NCBI GenBank assembly: GCA_052400665.1
Contig: JBQTGK010000006.1
DNA: 64,000 nucleotides
Reading direction: 5' to 3' (one strand)
Origin: JBQTGK01 sp052400665
GTDB taxonomy: Bacteria > Bacteroidota > Bacteroidia > Bacteroidales > Marinifilaceae
A model generated the notes under the pieces. It did not search any database, had not been told where the DNA came from, and saw only the letters and a program-made list of their open reading frames with translations. Below are positions 24,123 to 34,112 of the stretch, in pieces (position 1 is the stretch's first letter; each line of letters begins with the position of its first letter). Made by a program: the position numbers and the translations under genes.

Positions 24123-25910
24123 ATGAAGAATATTCGAAATTTTTGCATTATAGCTCATATCGACCATGGTAAATCAACCTTGGCCGACCGTTTGTTAGAC
24201 GTAACCAATACCATTACCGATCGTGAGAAACAAGCTCAGGTACTCGATGATATGGATTTGGAACGTGAGCGTGGAATTACCATTAAGAGTCATGCCATAC
24301 AAATGGATTACATGCGCGATGGTGAAAAATATACCTTAAACCTGATTGACACTCCTGGTCATGTCGACTTCTCTTACGAGGTTTCACGTTCCATTGCTGC
24401 CTGCGAAGGTGCTTTGCTAATTGTAGATGCTACACAGGGAATTCAGGCACAAACAATTTCAAATTTGTATTTGGCTATTGAGAATGATCTGGAAATTATT
24501 CCGGTATTAAATAAGATCGATTTGCCAAATGCGAATCCTGAAGATGTAAAAGACCAAATTGTAGACCTTTTGGGATGCGATATTGATGATATTTTAGCCG
24601 CCAGTGGAAAAACCGGCGAAGGTGTTCCTGATATTTTAGAAGCCATTGTTGATCGTGTTCCAGCTCCTGAAGGAGAAGCTGATGCACCACTTCAGGCCTT
24701 GATTTTTGATTCGGAGTTTAATTCTTTTCGAGGAATTATTGCTTATATCCGCGTAATGAGCGGGGAAATTAAGAAAGGCGATACTGTAAAATTTGTAAAT
24801 ACAGATAAAGAATATCAGGCTGATGAAATTGGAGTATTGCGATTAATACAGGAACCTCGAGATGTGCTAAAAACCGGAGATGTAGGATATATTATTTCAG
24901 GTATTAAAACTTCTACCGAGGTAAAAGTAGGAGATACGGTTACCCATAGAGATAGACCCTGTGAAGAAGGTATTGATGGATTTGAAGAGGTAAAACCTAT
25001 GGTATTTGCCGGAGTTTATCCTATTGTTTCGGAAGATTATGAAGACTTGCGTGCGGCAATGGAAAAATTGAAGCTGAATGATGCTTCTCTTACTTTTGAG
25101 CCGGAATCGTCGATGGCACTTGGTTTTGGTTTTCGTTGTGGATTTCTTGGTTTATTACACATGGAAATTATTCAGGAGCGTTTAGATCGTGAGTTCGATA
25201 TGAATGTGATTACAACCGTTCCTAACGTTTCGTACATTGCACATACCAATAAAGGTGAAGAATTCGAAATGCACAATCCTTCGGATATGCCGGATCCTAA
25301 TGCATTGGATTTTATTGAGGAGCCTTACATTCGTGCTCAAATTATTTCTAAATCAGAATTTATTGGTCCTTTAATGAACCTTTGCATGAGCAAGCGTGGC
25401 GTTATGACCAATCAGCAATATTTAACCAGCGATAGGGTAGAGTTGACTTACGAGATGCCACTAGGTGAAATTGTATTCGATTTTTACGATAAGCTAAAGA
25501 GTATCTCAAAAGGATATGCTTCTTTCGATTATTTCCAGATTGGTTTCCGTCCGGCTAAATTGGTTAAACTGGATATTCTGTTGAATGGAGAAGGTGTTGA
25601 TGCTCTTTCTACCTTAATTCACTTCGATAATGCACAATCGTTCGGACGACGCATGTGTGAGAAATTGAAAGATTTAATTCCTCGTCAGCAGTTCGATATT
25701 GCCATTCAGGGAGCAATTGGAGCGAAAATTATTTCTCGTGAAACAGTTAAGGCAGTTCGTAAAGATGTAACCGCAAAATGTTATGGTGGTGATATCACGC
25801 GTAAGCGTAAATTGCTTGAGAAGCAGAAAAAAGGAAAGAAACGTATGAAACAGGTTGGTAATGTTGAAGTACCACAGAAGGCTTTCCTAGCGGTTCTTAA
25901 ATTAGATTAA
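24123..25910 (+). CDS. lepA: Elongation factor 4 (LepA)
   Basis: A ribosome-binding GTPase that can back-translocate stalled ribosomes. The 595-residue protein is full length: G1 AHIDHGKST (12-20), G2 with GITIKSHAIQM, G3 DTPGHVDFSYE, G4 NKIDLPNA, then EF-G-like domains and the LepA-specific C-terminal domain (GGDITRKRKLLEKQKKGKKR). No neighbour on its strand is close, so it is probably transcribed alone, ending at 25964-25994. Confidence 0.97.
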   Translation: MKNIRNFCIIAHIDHGKSTLADRLLDVTNTITDREKQAQVLDDMDLERERGITIKSHAIQMDYMRDGEKYTLNLIDTPGHVDFSYEVSRSIAACEGALLIVDATQGIQAQTISNLYLAIENDLEIIPVLNKIDLPNANPEDVKDQIVDLLGCDIDDILAASGKTGEGVPDILEAIVDRVPAPEGEADAPLQALIFDSEFNSFRGIIAYIRVMSGEIKKGDTVKFVNTDKEYQADEIGVLRLIQEPRDVLKTGDVGYIISGIKTSTEVKVGDTVTHRDRPCEEGIDGFEEVKPMVFAGVYPIVSEDYEDLRAAMEKLKLNDASLTFEPESSMALGFGFRCGFLGLLHMEIIQERLDREFDMNVITTVPNVSYIAHTNKGEEFEMHNPSDMPDPNALDFIEEPYIRAQIISKSEFIGPLMNLCMSKRGVMTNQQYLTSDRVELTYEMPLGEIVFDFYDKLKSISKGYASFDYFQIGFRPAKLVKLDILLNGEGVDALSTLIHFDNAQSFGRRMCEKLKDLIPRQQFDIAIQGAIGAKIISRETVKAVRKDVTAKCYGGDITRKRKLLEKQKKGKKRMKQVGNVEVPQKAFLAVLKLD

Positions 25911-25963
25911 ATATGTAATCAGATCGTTTTTATAGATTCTGTCTGCATTAAAATAATATATAG

Positions 25964-25994
25964 AAGCTGTTCGATTTTTCGGGCAGCTTTTTTT
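25964..25994 (+). terminator. Terminator after lepA
   Basis: The stem 25964-25969 with 25984-25989, extendable inward through TCGA/TCGG, is followed by seven T. Confidence 0.75.
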
Positions 25995-26106
25995 ATAGCT
26001 ATTTTTTAACTTACTCATTTTTTTGGAGAGATTTAGGAAGTGCTGTGTGCACAAGTTAATGGAAAGAAAGGGAAACAAAAGGAAGCAAATAGAATTATAT
26101 CAGGCA

Positions 26107-26136
26107 TAAAAAAAATGCTGCCCAAATTGAGCAGCA
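26107..26136 (-). terminator. Terminator of the two-component operon
   Basis: A 6-bp GC-rich stem (26116-26121 with 26131-26136) with a nine-base A run at 26107-26115, read as T on the minus strand, 35 bp past the response-regulator stop. Confidence 0.75.
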
Positions 26137-26171
26137 CCTTTTAGTTTGTTGTTGTTTTTTGAATTATGTTC

Positions 26172-26858
26172 TTACATAATTAGCTTATATCCTTTACCAT
26201 GAACATTAATAATTTCGATGCTAGGTTCTGCTTTTAGGTGTTTACGAAGTTTGGTAATGTAAACATCCATGCTTCGGGCATTAAAATAATTATCATCCGA
26301 CCATATTGTTTTTAAAGCCAGATTACGTTCTAATACTTTGTTTACATTGTTACACAAAAGTTTTAGAAGTTCAGACTCTTTGGTAGTCAGCTTAATTGTT
26401 TTTTCACCATCCTGCAAAAATTGTTTTTTTGCATCGAAAAGTAAATGTCCTAATTTAAATTCTTCCTGAGTATTTTCAGATTTTACTCCCGAAGTTCTTC
26501 TTAGCACAGCTTCAATTCTAACCAGTAGTTCTTCCATGCTAAATGGTTTGGTCATATAATCGTCGGCCCCCAGCTTAAATCCTTCTAAAACATCTTCTTT
26601 CATCGATTTAGCTGTTAAAAAGATAATAGGAATTTCGCTGTTTATTAATCGAATATCTTTTGCCAGAGTAAATCCATCGCGATGAGGCATCATAATATCA
26701 AAAATACACAGATCGTAAGGGTTCTTTAAGAATTCATCATAAGCTTTATCACCATCTTCGCAAAGCGTAGTGTTGTAATTTTTAGCTATTAAATATTCTT
26801 TAAGCAAAAGGCCTAGATTTGCATCATCTTCGGCTAATAAAATTCTAACTTGTTCCAT
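26172..26858 (-). CDS. OmpR-family response regulator
   Basis: A 228-residue regulator. The receiver domain (about 4-115) has the acidic pair DD11-12, phospho-accepting Asp54 in CIFDIMMPHRDG and Lys104 in DYMTKPF. A winged-helix DNA-binding domain is at about 130-226 (LTTKESELLKLLCNNVNKVL; SMDVYITKLRKHLK). It is 4 bp downstream of its kinase. The layout resembles RprX-RprY of Bacteroides; I cannot confirm orthology. Confidence 0.93.
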   Translation of the reverse strand: MEQVRILLAEDDANLGLLLKEYLIAKNYNTTLCEDGDKAYDEFLKNPYDLCIFDIMMPHRDGFTLAKDIRLINSEIPIIFLTAKSMKEDVLEGFKLGADDYMTKPFSMEELLVRIEAVLRRTSGVKSENTQEEFKLGHLLFDAKKQFLQDGEKTIKLTTKESELLKLLCNNVNKVLERNLALKTIWSDDNYFNARSMDVYITKLRKHLKAEPSIEIINVHGKGYKLIM

Positions 26859-26862
26859 GCGT

Positions 26863-28371
26863 TTATTTTTTTAATGGAAGATATACTTCAAATTTCGATC
26901 CCTTATCGAGAATACTGTCAACCTGTACTTCTCCATGATGGGCATCAACAACTTTATTCACATAAGATAAACCTAGTCCAAATCCTTTAACATTATGGAC
27001 ATTTCCGGTGTGTACCCTAAAAAATCTCTCGAATACCATTTTCTGATCTTCTTTTGAGATTCCAATTCCGTTATCGGTAATGGCAATAACAATTCCTTTG
27101 TTTTTGTTGCGAGTACTAATACTAATTTCAGGATTATCTTTGCTGTATTTTATTGCGTTATCAAGTAAATTGGAAATTACATTGCTAATATGCACTTCAT
27201 CGGCCATTATTAAATCATCGTTGGCATCGAGATTGTTGTACATATTACCATTTTTGTCTTCTACTCTAATTGTAAAGTTAGGTAATAAATTCTGAATTAT
27301 TTTATGAACATTAATGGGTTTTAACTTCAATCTCATTCGGTCTTCGTTAAAAACAGCCATTTGCAGTACTTTCTCCACCTGATAGGTTAATCTTTTGCTC
27401 TCATCGTTAATAATTTTTGCAATATGATCGATGGTTGATGCAGTTGTTGTTACTGTATTATCCTTTAACATTTGCGAAGCCAACGAAATGGTTGAGATCG
27501 GAGTTTTAAACTCATGGGTCATATTATTGATAAAGTCATTCTTAATTTTTGATAATTTTTTCTGACGAAAAATGATGAAAATTGTAAATGCGCTGCAAAG
27601 AATTAAAACCAGAGTTAAAATAAAAGAAGGAAAAAGCATGGAGTAAGATTGTACCATGTATTTCTTTTGCCCTGGAAAATAAATGTAAAGCAGATTTGAA
27701 CTGAAAAATAAGTCGTTAGGAAAAAGTTGTTTGCTAAATTTTTCTATCGAAGGATTTTGGTAATAATTTCGAGATCGTTGTTCAACTTTTGATGAGTTGG
27801 ATTTTACGGCGTATTCAAATTTTAATTTTATGCCATTATCCTTAAGTTTTTCTTTTATCAGCTTAGGGAGTAATTGCATGTCAATTCGTTCGGTTATCTT
27901 TAAATTTTCCTGTTTTAGTTTGCCAGGTAAAAGGCCCGATCTGTAATTGCTACCCGATAAGCTTTTTTTATATTTCTCGTGTAGTTTTTTATTTACGGCC
28001 GATAGTCCACCCTTATTAAGGTATCCCTCAGCGATACTTATTTTTTTATTTTCCGATGAGATACTTACTGTTGCTTTATCGTGCTTAGTATCCATAGGAA
28101 TATTAAAAATTACTTCAGATTTTTTTGAAATAATAGTTTGCTGACCCGATGCATTTGAGTAGGATTCAATATCTCCCTTAAGAATGATTTGAGTTTCTTC
28201 GTCGTGTTCCAGTTTAGAAACAACCTGATCGAGTGCTTTACTAACGGTAAGGGCAAATTGCTCTTCTTTTATTTTAGAGGCCGATTGAAAATAATTTATC
28301 TGCACCAGTATTAGTCCAAACAAGGATAGGCACAAAACTATTGTAACAAGCCAAATATACTTCTGATTCAT
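26863..28371 (-). CDS. Membrane sensor histidine kinase
   Basis: A 502-residue kinase with membrane helices at about 6-26 and 248-268 flanking a 220-residue periplasmic sensor domain of unknown ligand. The H box MTHEFKTPI has His286. The catalytic domain has the N box (HISNVISNLLDNAIKYSK), G1 DNGIGI, F box ERFFRVH and G2 GFGLGLSYV. I use the start at 28371 (MNQKYIW), which places the first helix at the terminus; a longer start at 28404 adds 11 residues. It is first in the operon with the response regulator. Confidence 0.92.
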   Translation of the reverse strand: MNQKYIWLVTIVLCLSLFGLILVQINYFQSASKIKEEQFALTVSKALDQVVSKLEHDEETQIILKGDIESYSNASGQQTIISKKSEVIFNIPMDTKHDKATVSISSENKKISIAEGYLNKGGLSAVNKKLHEKYKKSLSGSNYRSGLLPGKLKQENLKITERIDMQLLPKLIKEKLKDNGIKLKFEYAVKSNSSKVEQRSRNYYQNPSIEKFSKQLFPNDLFFSSNLLYIYFPGQKKYMVQSYSMLFPSFILTLVLILCSAFTIFIIFRQKKLSKIKNDFINNMTHEFKTPISTISLASQMLKDNTVTTTASTIDHIAKIINDESKRLTYQVEKVLQMAVFNEDRMRLKLKPINVHKIIQNLLPNFTIRVEDKNGNMYNNLDANDDLIMADEVHISNVISNLLDNAIKYSKDNPEISISTRNKNKGIVIAITDNGIGISKEDQKMVFERFFRVHTGNVHNVKGFGLGLSYVNKVVDAHHGEVQVDSILDKGSKFEVYLPLKK

Positions 28372-28550
28372 ATTTACAAAGATAAAAAAATCATGTACCG
28401 ACAATTACTACTTAACAATCTTTAACAAAAGAGTGTTTATTTCTATTGATTAGATAATAAATGATTTGTGATAGAATGACTTTATAAATTCGGATTCGAT
28501 ATAATTAAGCTAAAAATAGATCATTTGAGTAAAATTTCACTTAAAACGGC

Positions 28551-28580
28551 TTTGAAATTTATAATTTGATACTATATTTG
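28551..28580 (+). promoter_or_regulatory. Bacteroidota-type promoter
   Basis: TTTG at 28551-28554 and TATATTTG at 28573-28580, 18 bp apart, match the -33 TTTG and -7 TAnnTTTG consensus exactly. No protein gene follows on the plus strand. Confidence 0.6.
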
Positions 28581-28585
28581 TCCTT

Positions 28586-28677
28586 GGAGAATGAATCTAT
28601 AAGGAACAATCTCCTTGATTAAAAATTTTGGTTAATAGTTAGATGAAAGGGCGGTTGTGGTTACCGTCCTTTTTTTT
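28586..28677 (+). ncRNA. Candidate small RNA of about 90 nt
   Basis: A consensus promoter ends at 28580. A hairpin with GGAGA (28586-28590) and TCTCC (28610-28614) lies at the predicted 5' end. An AGGGCGGT/ACCGTCCT stem followed by eight T at 28670-28677 forms a terminator. The only frames inside are MNL-stop at 28591 and an ATG at 28643 that runs through the terminator, so an untranslated RNA is more likely. It lies between two minus-strand genes. Confidence 0.45.
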
Positions 28678-28763
28678 ATGCCTTTTGTTAATATATGTGC
28701 GTGTTGATATGTGTTCTTTGAGAAGAACATTAAAAACAGAATTTATACGAGAAAATTGAAAGA

Positions 28764-29504
28764 TTAAGATGCCATCTCTTTTTGGTTGATTCTTTTTAAG
28801 GCTTCGCAGGCGGCTTTTTGCTGAGCTTCTTTTTTGGAGGTTCCAATTCCTTTACCCATTTTTACTTCTTCGACTTCAACTTCCGAAATAAATACAGGCA
28901 AACGCAATATTTTGTCTAAGCCATCTTCCTGAGTGTCGAAAAAAACATCTTTTTTGTTTTTTTGTGCCCACTCAATTAGTTTGCTTTTAAAATTGGTTTC
29001 AACCGTAACTACTTCTTCTATGTTGATGTGTTTTTTGAAAATACGATCTTCAATAAAAATTCGGGTGTTTTGGTATCCCTGATCTAAATAAATTGCTCCA
29101 ATTAAAGCTTCAAAAGCATCTCCATAAATGTGTTTATTATTATTCATATTCACATTTGAGATTACCTGTTTGTCTAGTCCAATTTTTATGGCCAGCTTAT
29201 TTAGAGATTCTCTACTTACAATTTTAGATCTTATTTGAGTAAGAAATCCTTCATCTTTATTTGGGAAAAATTTATAAAGGATATCTGCAATAATAGCACC
29301 TAAAATAGCGTCGCCAAGATATTCCAGGCGTTCGTTATTCATGCCGTAACCATCTTTTTGTATGGTAGCAGATTTGTGTATGAAAGCTAATTCATACAAA
29401 TCGGGTTTATTGGGGTAAAACCCTAAAAAATCATATAACAATCCATAAAACTCCCTTTCAGGAAAGAAAAAAAGTTTTATGGATTGATAAATAGACTTAA
29501 TCAC
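28764..29504 (-). CDS. rnc: Ribonuclease III
   Basis: A double-strand-specific endoribonuclease that processes rRNA precursors. The 246-residue protein has the catalytic signature NERLEYLGDAILG (57-69) and the second acidic motif DAFEALIGAIYLDQG near 128-142. A double-stranded RNA-binding domain is C-terminal (about 170-240; GIGTSKKEAQQKAACEALKR). It starts 3 bp after fabF, so rnc is the third gene of an acpP-fabF-rnc operon, a common order in Bacteroidota. Confidence 0.96.
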   Translation of the reverse strand: MIKSIYQSIKLFFFPEREFYGLLYDFLGFYPNKPDLYELAFIHKSATIQKDGYGMNNERLEYLGDAILGAIIADILYKFFPNKDEGFLTQIRSKIVSRESLNKLAIKIGLDKQVISNVNMNNNKHIYGDAFEALIGAIYLDQGYQNTRIFIEDRIFKKHINIEEVVTVETNFKSKLIEWAQKNKKDVFFDTQEDGLDKILRLPVFISEVEVEEVKMGKGIGTSKKEAQQKAACEALKRINQKEMAS

Positions 29505-29507
29505 AAA

Positions 29508-30761
<1,254 letters not shown>

Positions 30762-30782
30762 AAAAAAGGTTCTGGTTAATGA

Positions 30783-31019
30783 TTACTTAGCGTTTTCTTC
30801 GATATAGGAAACAGCGTCACCTACTGTACCGATGTTTTCTGCTTGATCATCCGGAATTGCGATGTTAAATTCTTTTTCGAATTCCATGATTAGCTCAACT
30901 GTATCCAATGAGTCAGCTCCTAGATCGTTAGTGAAGCTAGCTTCCGGAGTTACTTCAGTTTCGTCTACACCCAACTTATCAACGATGATAGCTTTTACTC
31001 TAGATGCAATATCAGACAT
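30783..31019 (-). CDS. acpP: Acyl carrier protein
   Basis: Carries growing acyl chains on a phosphopantetheine arm. The 78-residue acidic protein has the attachment motif GADSLDTVELIM with Ser37 and the usual four-helix pattern. It is the first gene of the operon with fabF and rnc; a promoter lies at 31071-31102. Confidence 0.97.
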   Translation of the reverse strand: MSDIASRVKAIIVDKLGVDETEVTPEASFTNDLGADSLDTVELIMEFEKEFNIAIPDDQAENIGTVGDAVSYIEENAK

Positions 31020-31070
31020 AACTTTTAAATTTAAATGATTAATATTAAAACTAATTAATTTTCAACGGTG

Positions 31071-31102
31071 CAAAGAAATGAATTTACTTGAAATAATTCA
31101 AA
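31071..31102 (-). promoter_or_regulatory. Candidate promoter of acpP-fabF-rnc
   Basis: On the minus strand, TTTG (31099-31102) and TTTCTTTG (31071-31078) lie 20 bp apart. This is one mismatch from the Bacteroidota TTTG/TAnnTTTG pattern, about 50 bp before acpP. Confidence 0.45.
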
Positions 31103-31181
31103 TATTTTTTACAAAGTTGCGAACAAAGGTAATTCTTTTTCTTTTTCCACGAAATTATTTCCATTGGAAATGGCTTTTATC

Positions 31182-31189
31182 TATCTTTG
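31182..31189 (+). promoter_or_regulatory. Candidate -7 element of purN
   Basis: TATCTTTG matches TAnnTTTG, 30 bp before the ATG at 31220. The -33 region (TTTC near 31158) is imperfect. Confidence 0.45.
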
Positions 31190-31219
31190 GGTGATCTCTT
31201 AAATATTTATAAAAATACA

Positions 31220-31780
31220 ATGAATAGAATCGCCATACTTGCTTCTGGGTCAGGGAGTAATGCTGAAAATATAGCTCGCTATTTTAAGGGGAATCCAAAT
31301 GTTGAAATAGTTGTTATATTAACCAACAATGCTGATGCTTTTGTACTAAACAGAGCGAAAGAACTAAATATTGAAAGTTTGGTGTTTTCGAAGTCAGATT
31401 TCATGAAAACGGATAAAATTATTGATTTTTTAGATGAAAAAAAGGTTGATTTTATCGTTTTAGCAGGTTTTTTATTGCTTCTTCCTTCGAATTTTGTGCG
31501 TAAATTCTCCGATAGAATTGTAAATATTCATCCTGCACTTTTACCAAAATATGGTGGAAAAGGAATGTATGGAATGAATGTTCACAAGGCCGTAATTGAA
31601 AATGGAGAGAGTGAATCGGGCATCACCATTCATCTGGTAAATGAAAATTATGATGAGGGAAAAATCGTTTTTCAAGCTAAATGCAAACTTGAAAAAGATG
31701 ATTCCCCCGAATGTGTGGCCAAAAAAGTTCATCAGCTAGAGTATGAACATTTTCCTAAAATTATAGAGCAATTACTGTAA
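31220..31780 (+). CDS. purN: Phosphoribosylglycinamide formyltransferase
   Basis: Transfers a formyl group from 10-formyltetrahydrofolate to GAR, the third step of purine synthesis. The 186-residue protein matches PurN length. Motifs are LASGSGSNAENIARYF near the start, the catalytic NIHPALLPKYGGKGM (Asn and His) and the Asp in NENYDEGKIVFQ. I use the ATG at 31220, since the -7 element at 31182-31189 lies inside the longer frame. Its 3' end overlaps the convergent M23 gene by 9 bp. Confidence 0.95.
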   Translation: MNRIAILASGSGSNAENIARYFKGNPNVEIVVILTNNADAFVLNRAKELNIESLVFSKSDFMKTDKIIDFLDEKKVDFIVLAGFLLLLPSNFVRKFSDRIVNIHPALLPKYGGKGMYGMNVHKAVIENGESESGITIHLVNENYDEGKIVFQAKCKLEKDDSPECVAKKVHQLEYEHFPKIIEQLL

Positions 31781-33043
31781 GCTAATTGCTTTTTCGCTAC
31801 TTAATTCTATTAAGAAATCGTTTTTTAGTTTTTCAAAAGCAGGTTTGTTTTCCTCTTTAACGGGTGCTACAGGAGGCGATTTCATTTTTAAAGGATTAAT
31901 AGCTGATCCGTTTTTAAACACTCTAAAATCTAAATGTGGTCCGGTAGCTAAACCTGTTGAACCTACGTAGCCAATTGTTTGGCCTTGCTTAACTCTTACG
32001 CCTGTTCTCATTCCTTTACCAAAGCGGGAAAGGTGCATATAGGTTGTGGAGTAAACACTGTTGTGTTTTATTTTAATGTAATTTCCTCCTCCATTTTTCT
32101 GATAGCCTTTTTTAATAATTACTCCATCGCCGATCGTATGTACAGGAGTTCCTGTTGGAGCTGCATAATCGATACCATGATGTGCTCTGTACCTTTTTAA
32201 AACTGGGTGGAATCGTCTGTTCGAAAAACGGGAACTAATTCTTGAATAGCGTAATGGGGCTTTTAAGAATGCTTTTTGTAAGCTATTTCCTTTTTCATCG
32301 AAGAATCCTTTTTTTTCTCCTTCGGTAAAAGCAAAAGCGTAATTATCCGAGTTGTGATGAATAAAATTAACGGCCAATACCTTAATATCATGAATTGGTT
32401 TATCGTCTACAAATGCTTCTTCATATATAATATTAAAACGATCGCCTTTGCCAATTCCAAAAAAATCAATGGTCCAGGCATATATTTCTGACAATTCTAT
32501 TGATAGCAGAGGATCTGCTTTTACGCTTACCATTGCATTCCAAAGAGAAGATTCAATATCGCCACTTACTTGTTTTTTGAGGTATTTAATTTCTTTTTCT
32601 CCTTTATATACATGTAAAGTATCACGAAGATCGAAAACAATATATTCTACAGGTGTGTTTTCGTAGATAAAATACTCTGGATTTTTAATGCTATCGTTGG
32701 TAAATAGAACAGAATATTCTTTACCCGATTTTATTTTGCGAACATTAAAAACTTTTTTTGCTTTTCGGGCTATTTTATCGATAGTGGAAAAAGAGACTTC
32801 GTATTGGCGCAGCAGAGTAGATAAACTTTGATTTCGTTTTACTTTACTGGTTTCAACTTTAAAATCATCAATTGGGAATCCGTACTTTAAATTAACTAGT
32901 TTTAATTCTGCCGAGTCGATGGCCTGATGTTCTTCCGTTTTTACCTCTTCGGGGATATCTTTTAGTTTAGTTGATAAAAGGTATAATCCTGCAAGAACAA
33001 GACCTGCGATAATTAGAGTTTTGTAATTAAAGTACTTTTTCAT
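31772..33043 (-). CDS. M23-family murein metallopeptidase
   Basis: Probably a periplasmic peptidoglycan-cleaving or division-linked enzyme. The 423-residue protein has an N-terminal membrane anchor (about 8-24), a long region with a LysM/OapA-like part near 75-110 (LSTLLRQYEVSFSTIDKIAR), and a C-terminal M23 domain with HHGIDYAAPTGTPVH and YMHLSRFGKGM. The usual HxH zinc motif reads GPHLDFRVF, so the second His is Asp. Whether this still binds zinc is unclear. The gene converges with purN, sharing 9 bp. Confidence 0.88.
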   Translation of the reverse strand: MKKYFNYKTLIIAGLVLAGLYLLSTKLKDIPEEVKTEEHQAIDSAELKLVNLKYGFPIDDFKVETSKVKRNQSLSTLLRQYEVSFSTIDKIARKAKKVFNVRKIKSGKEYSVLFTNDSIKNPEYFIYENTPVEYIVFDLRDTLHVYKGEKEIKYLKKQVSGDIESSLWNAMVSVKADPLLSIELSEIYAWTIDFFGIGKGDRFNIIYEEAFVDDKPIHDIKVLAVNFIHHNSDNYAFAFTEGEKKGFFDEKGNSLQKAFLKAPLRYSRISSRFSNRRFHPVLKRYRAHHGIDYAAPTGTPVHTIGDGVIIKKGYQKNGGGNYIKIKHNSVYSTTYMHLSRFGKGMRTGVRVKQGQTIGYVGSTGLATGPHLDFRVFKNGSAINPLKMKSPPVAPVKEENKPAFEKLKNDFLIELSSEKAISLQ

Positions 33044-33228
33044 TTTCTGATTTTAGTCCCAGTTTAAATTGTAAATATGCTTATGTAATATAGATTATAA
33101 TGATGTAATTCAAAAAAATATCGATCATTATTATATTAATATAGTTTTACGTCTTAAAGGTATAACTGTTTTTATCGTGTTACAACACAGGAGCGGCGAT
33201 TATTCAAATTTTAAGTTTTTTTAATATC

Positions 33229-34101
33229 TTAGGATTTTATGTTATCAAAACCTTGTCCGTAAACCCCCATAACACTTCCTAAAGATATAAAGGCATCAGG
33301 GTCAACCATTTTAACCATTCGCAGTATCGATTGAGACTCTTTCTTTTTAGCTAAAAGCATTAATACCTTAACATCATCCTGGCTATAACCGCCGGTACCA
33401 TTTATAATGGTAAGACCTTGATTTAGGTTGTGAATTACTTCTTTTCGAAGTTCTTCGGGTTTTCGGGTAAAAATAATTAATTGCACCGATTGTTTACTTC
33501 CTTCTATAATTAGGTCGACACAATATGCACTTACACCCATGGTTACAAAACCATAAACTACCTGTTCGATTGAATGTTCTAAAAAGTAAGAGGAAGAGAT
33601 AATAAGAACGTCGATAGTAAGTAATAATTGTCCTACGCTATAGTTTTTATATTTGTTAATCATCATGGCAAGTATGTCGGTGCCACCTGTACTGCCACCT
33701 CTTGAAAGGATAATACCTGCGCCCGCACCTGCCATAATTCCTCCAATAATGGCACTCATAAACCGGTCTGTAATTAGAGGTTCTGTAATTAATGATTGAA
33801 ACAGCCAAAGAAAAAAGGAGATTACAATTATTCCATAAAGGGTTTTAATGCCAAAAGCAAAACCTAATACTCTTAGAGATAGTAATAGGAGTACTGTATT
33901 AATTAGGAATACACTATAACCAACTTTAAGTCCGGTTACGAAAAATATCATTGTGGCGATTCCACTTACTCCCGAGCCTACAATTCCGGCCGGAATAATA
34001 AAACCTGTCCATGCAAATGAACCAATGATTAAACCTATTGTAATTATTAGATAGGAATTTATTGATTCTTTTAAGTTGTTTGTTTGAAATAGTTTATTCA
34101 T
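33229..34101 (-). CDS. YitT-family membrane protein (second of tandem pair)
   Basis: A 290-residue protein with about five or six N-terminal membrane helices (YitT/DUF161 domain) and a C-terminal cytoplasmic DUF2179 domain (about 205-290; LTIINGTGGYSQDDVKVLML). The Gly-rich motif SRGGSTGGTDILAMMINKY near residue 130 is diagnostic. Substrate and function are unknown for the family. It starts 11 bp after its paralogue at 34113, with which it shares length and all motifs. Confidence 0.88.
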   Translation of the reverse strand: MNKLFQTNNLKESINSYLIITIGLIIGSFAWTGFIIPAGIVGSGVSGIATMIFFVTGLKVGYSVFLINTVLLLLSLRVLGFAFGIKTLYGIIVISFFLWLFQSLITEPLITDRFMSAIIGGIMAGAGAGIILSRGGSTGGTDILAMMINKYKNYSVGQLLLTIDVLIISSSYFLEHSIEQVVYGFVTMGVSAYCVDLIIEGSKQSVQLIIFTRKPEELRKEVIHNLNQGLTIINGTGGYSQDDVKVLMLLAKKKESQSILRMVKMVDPDAFISLGSVMGVYGQGFDNIKS

Positions 34102-34112
34102 TAGTGTAGTTT

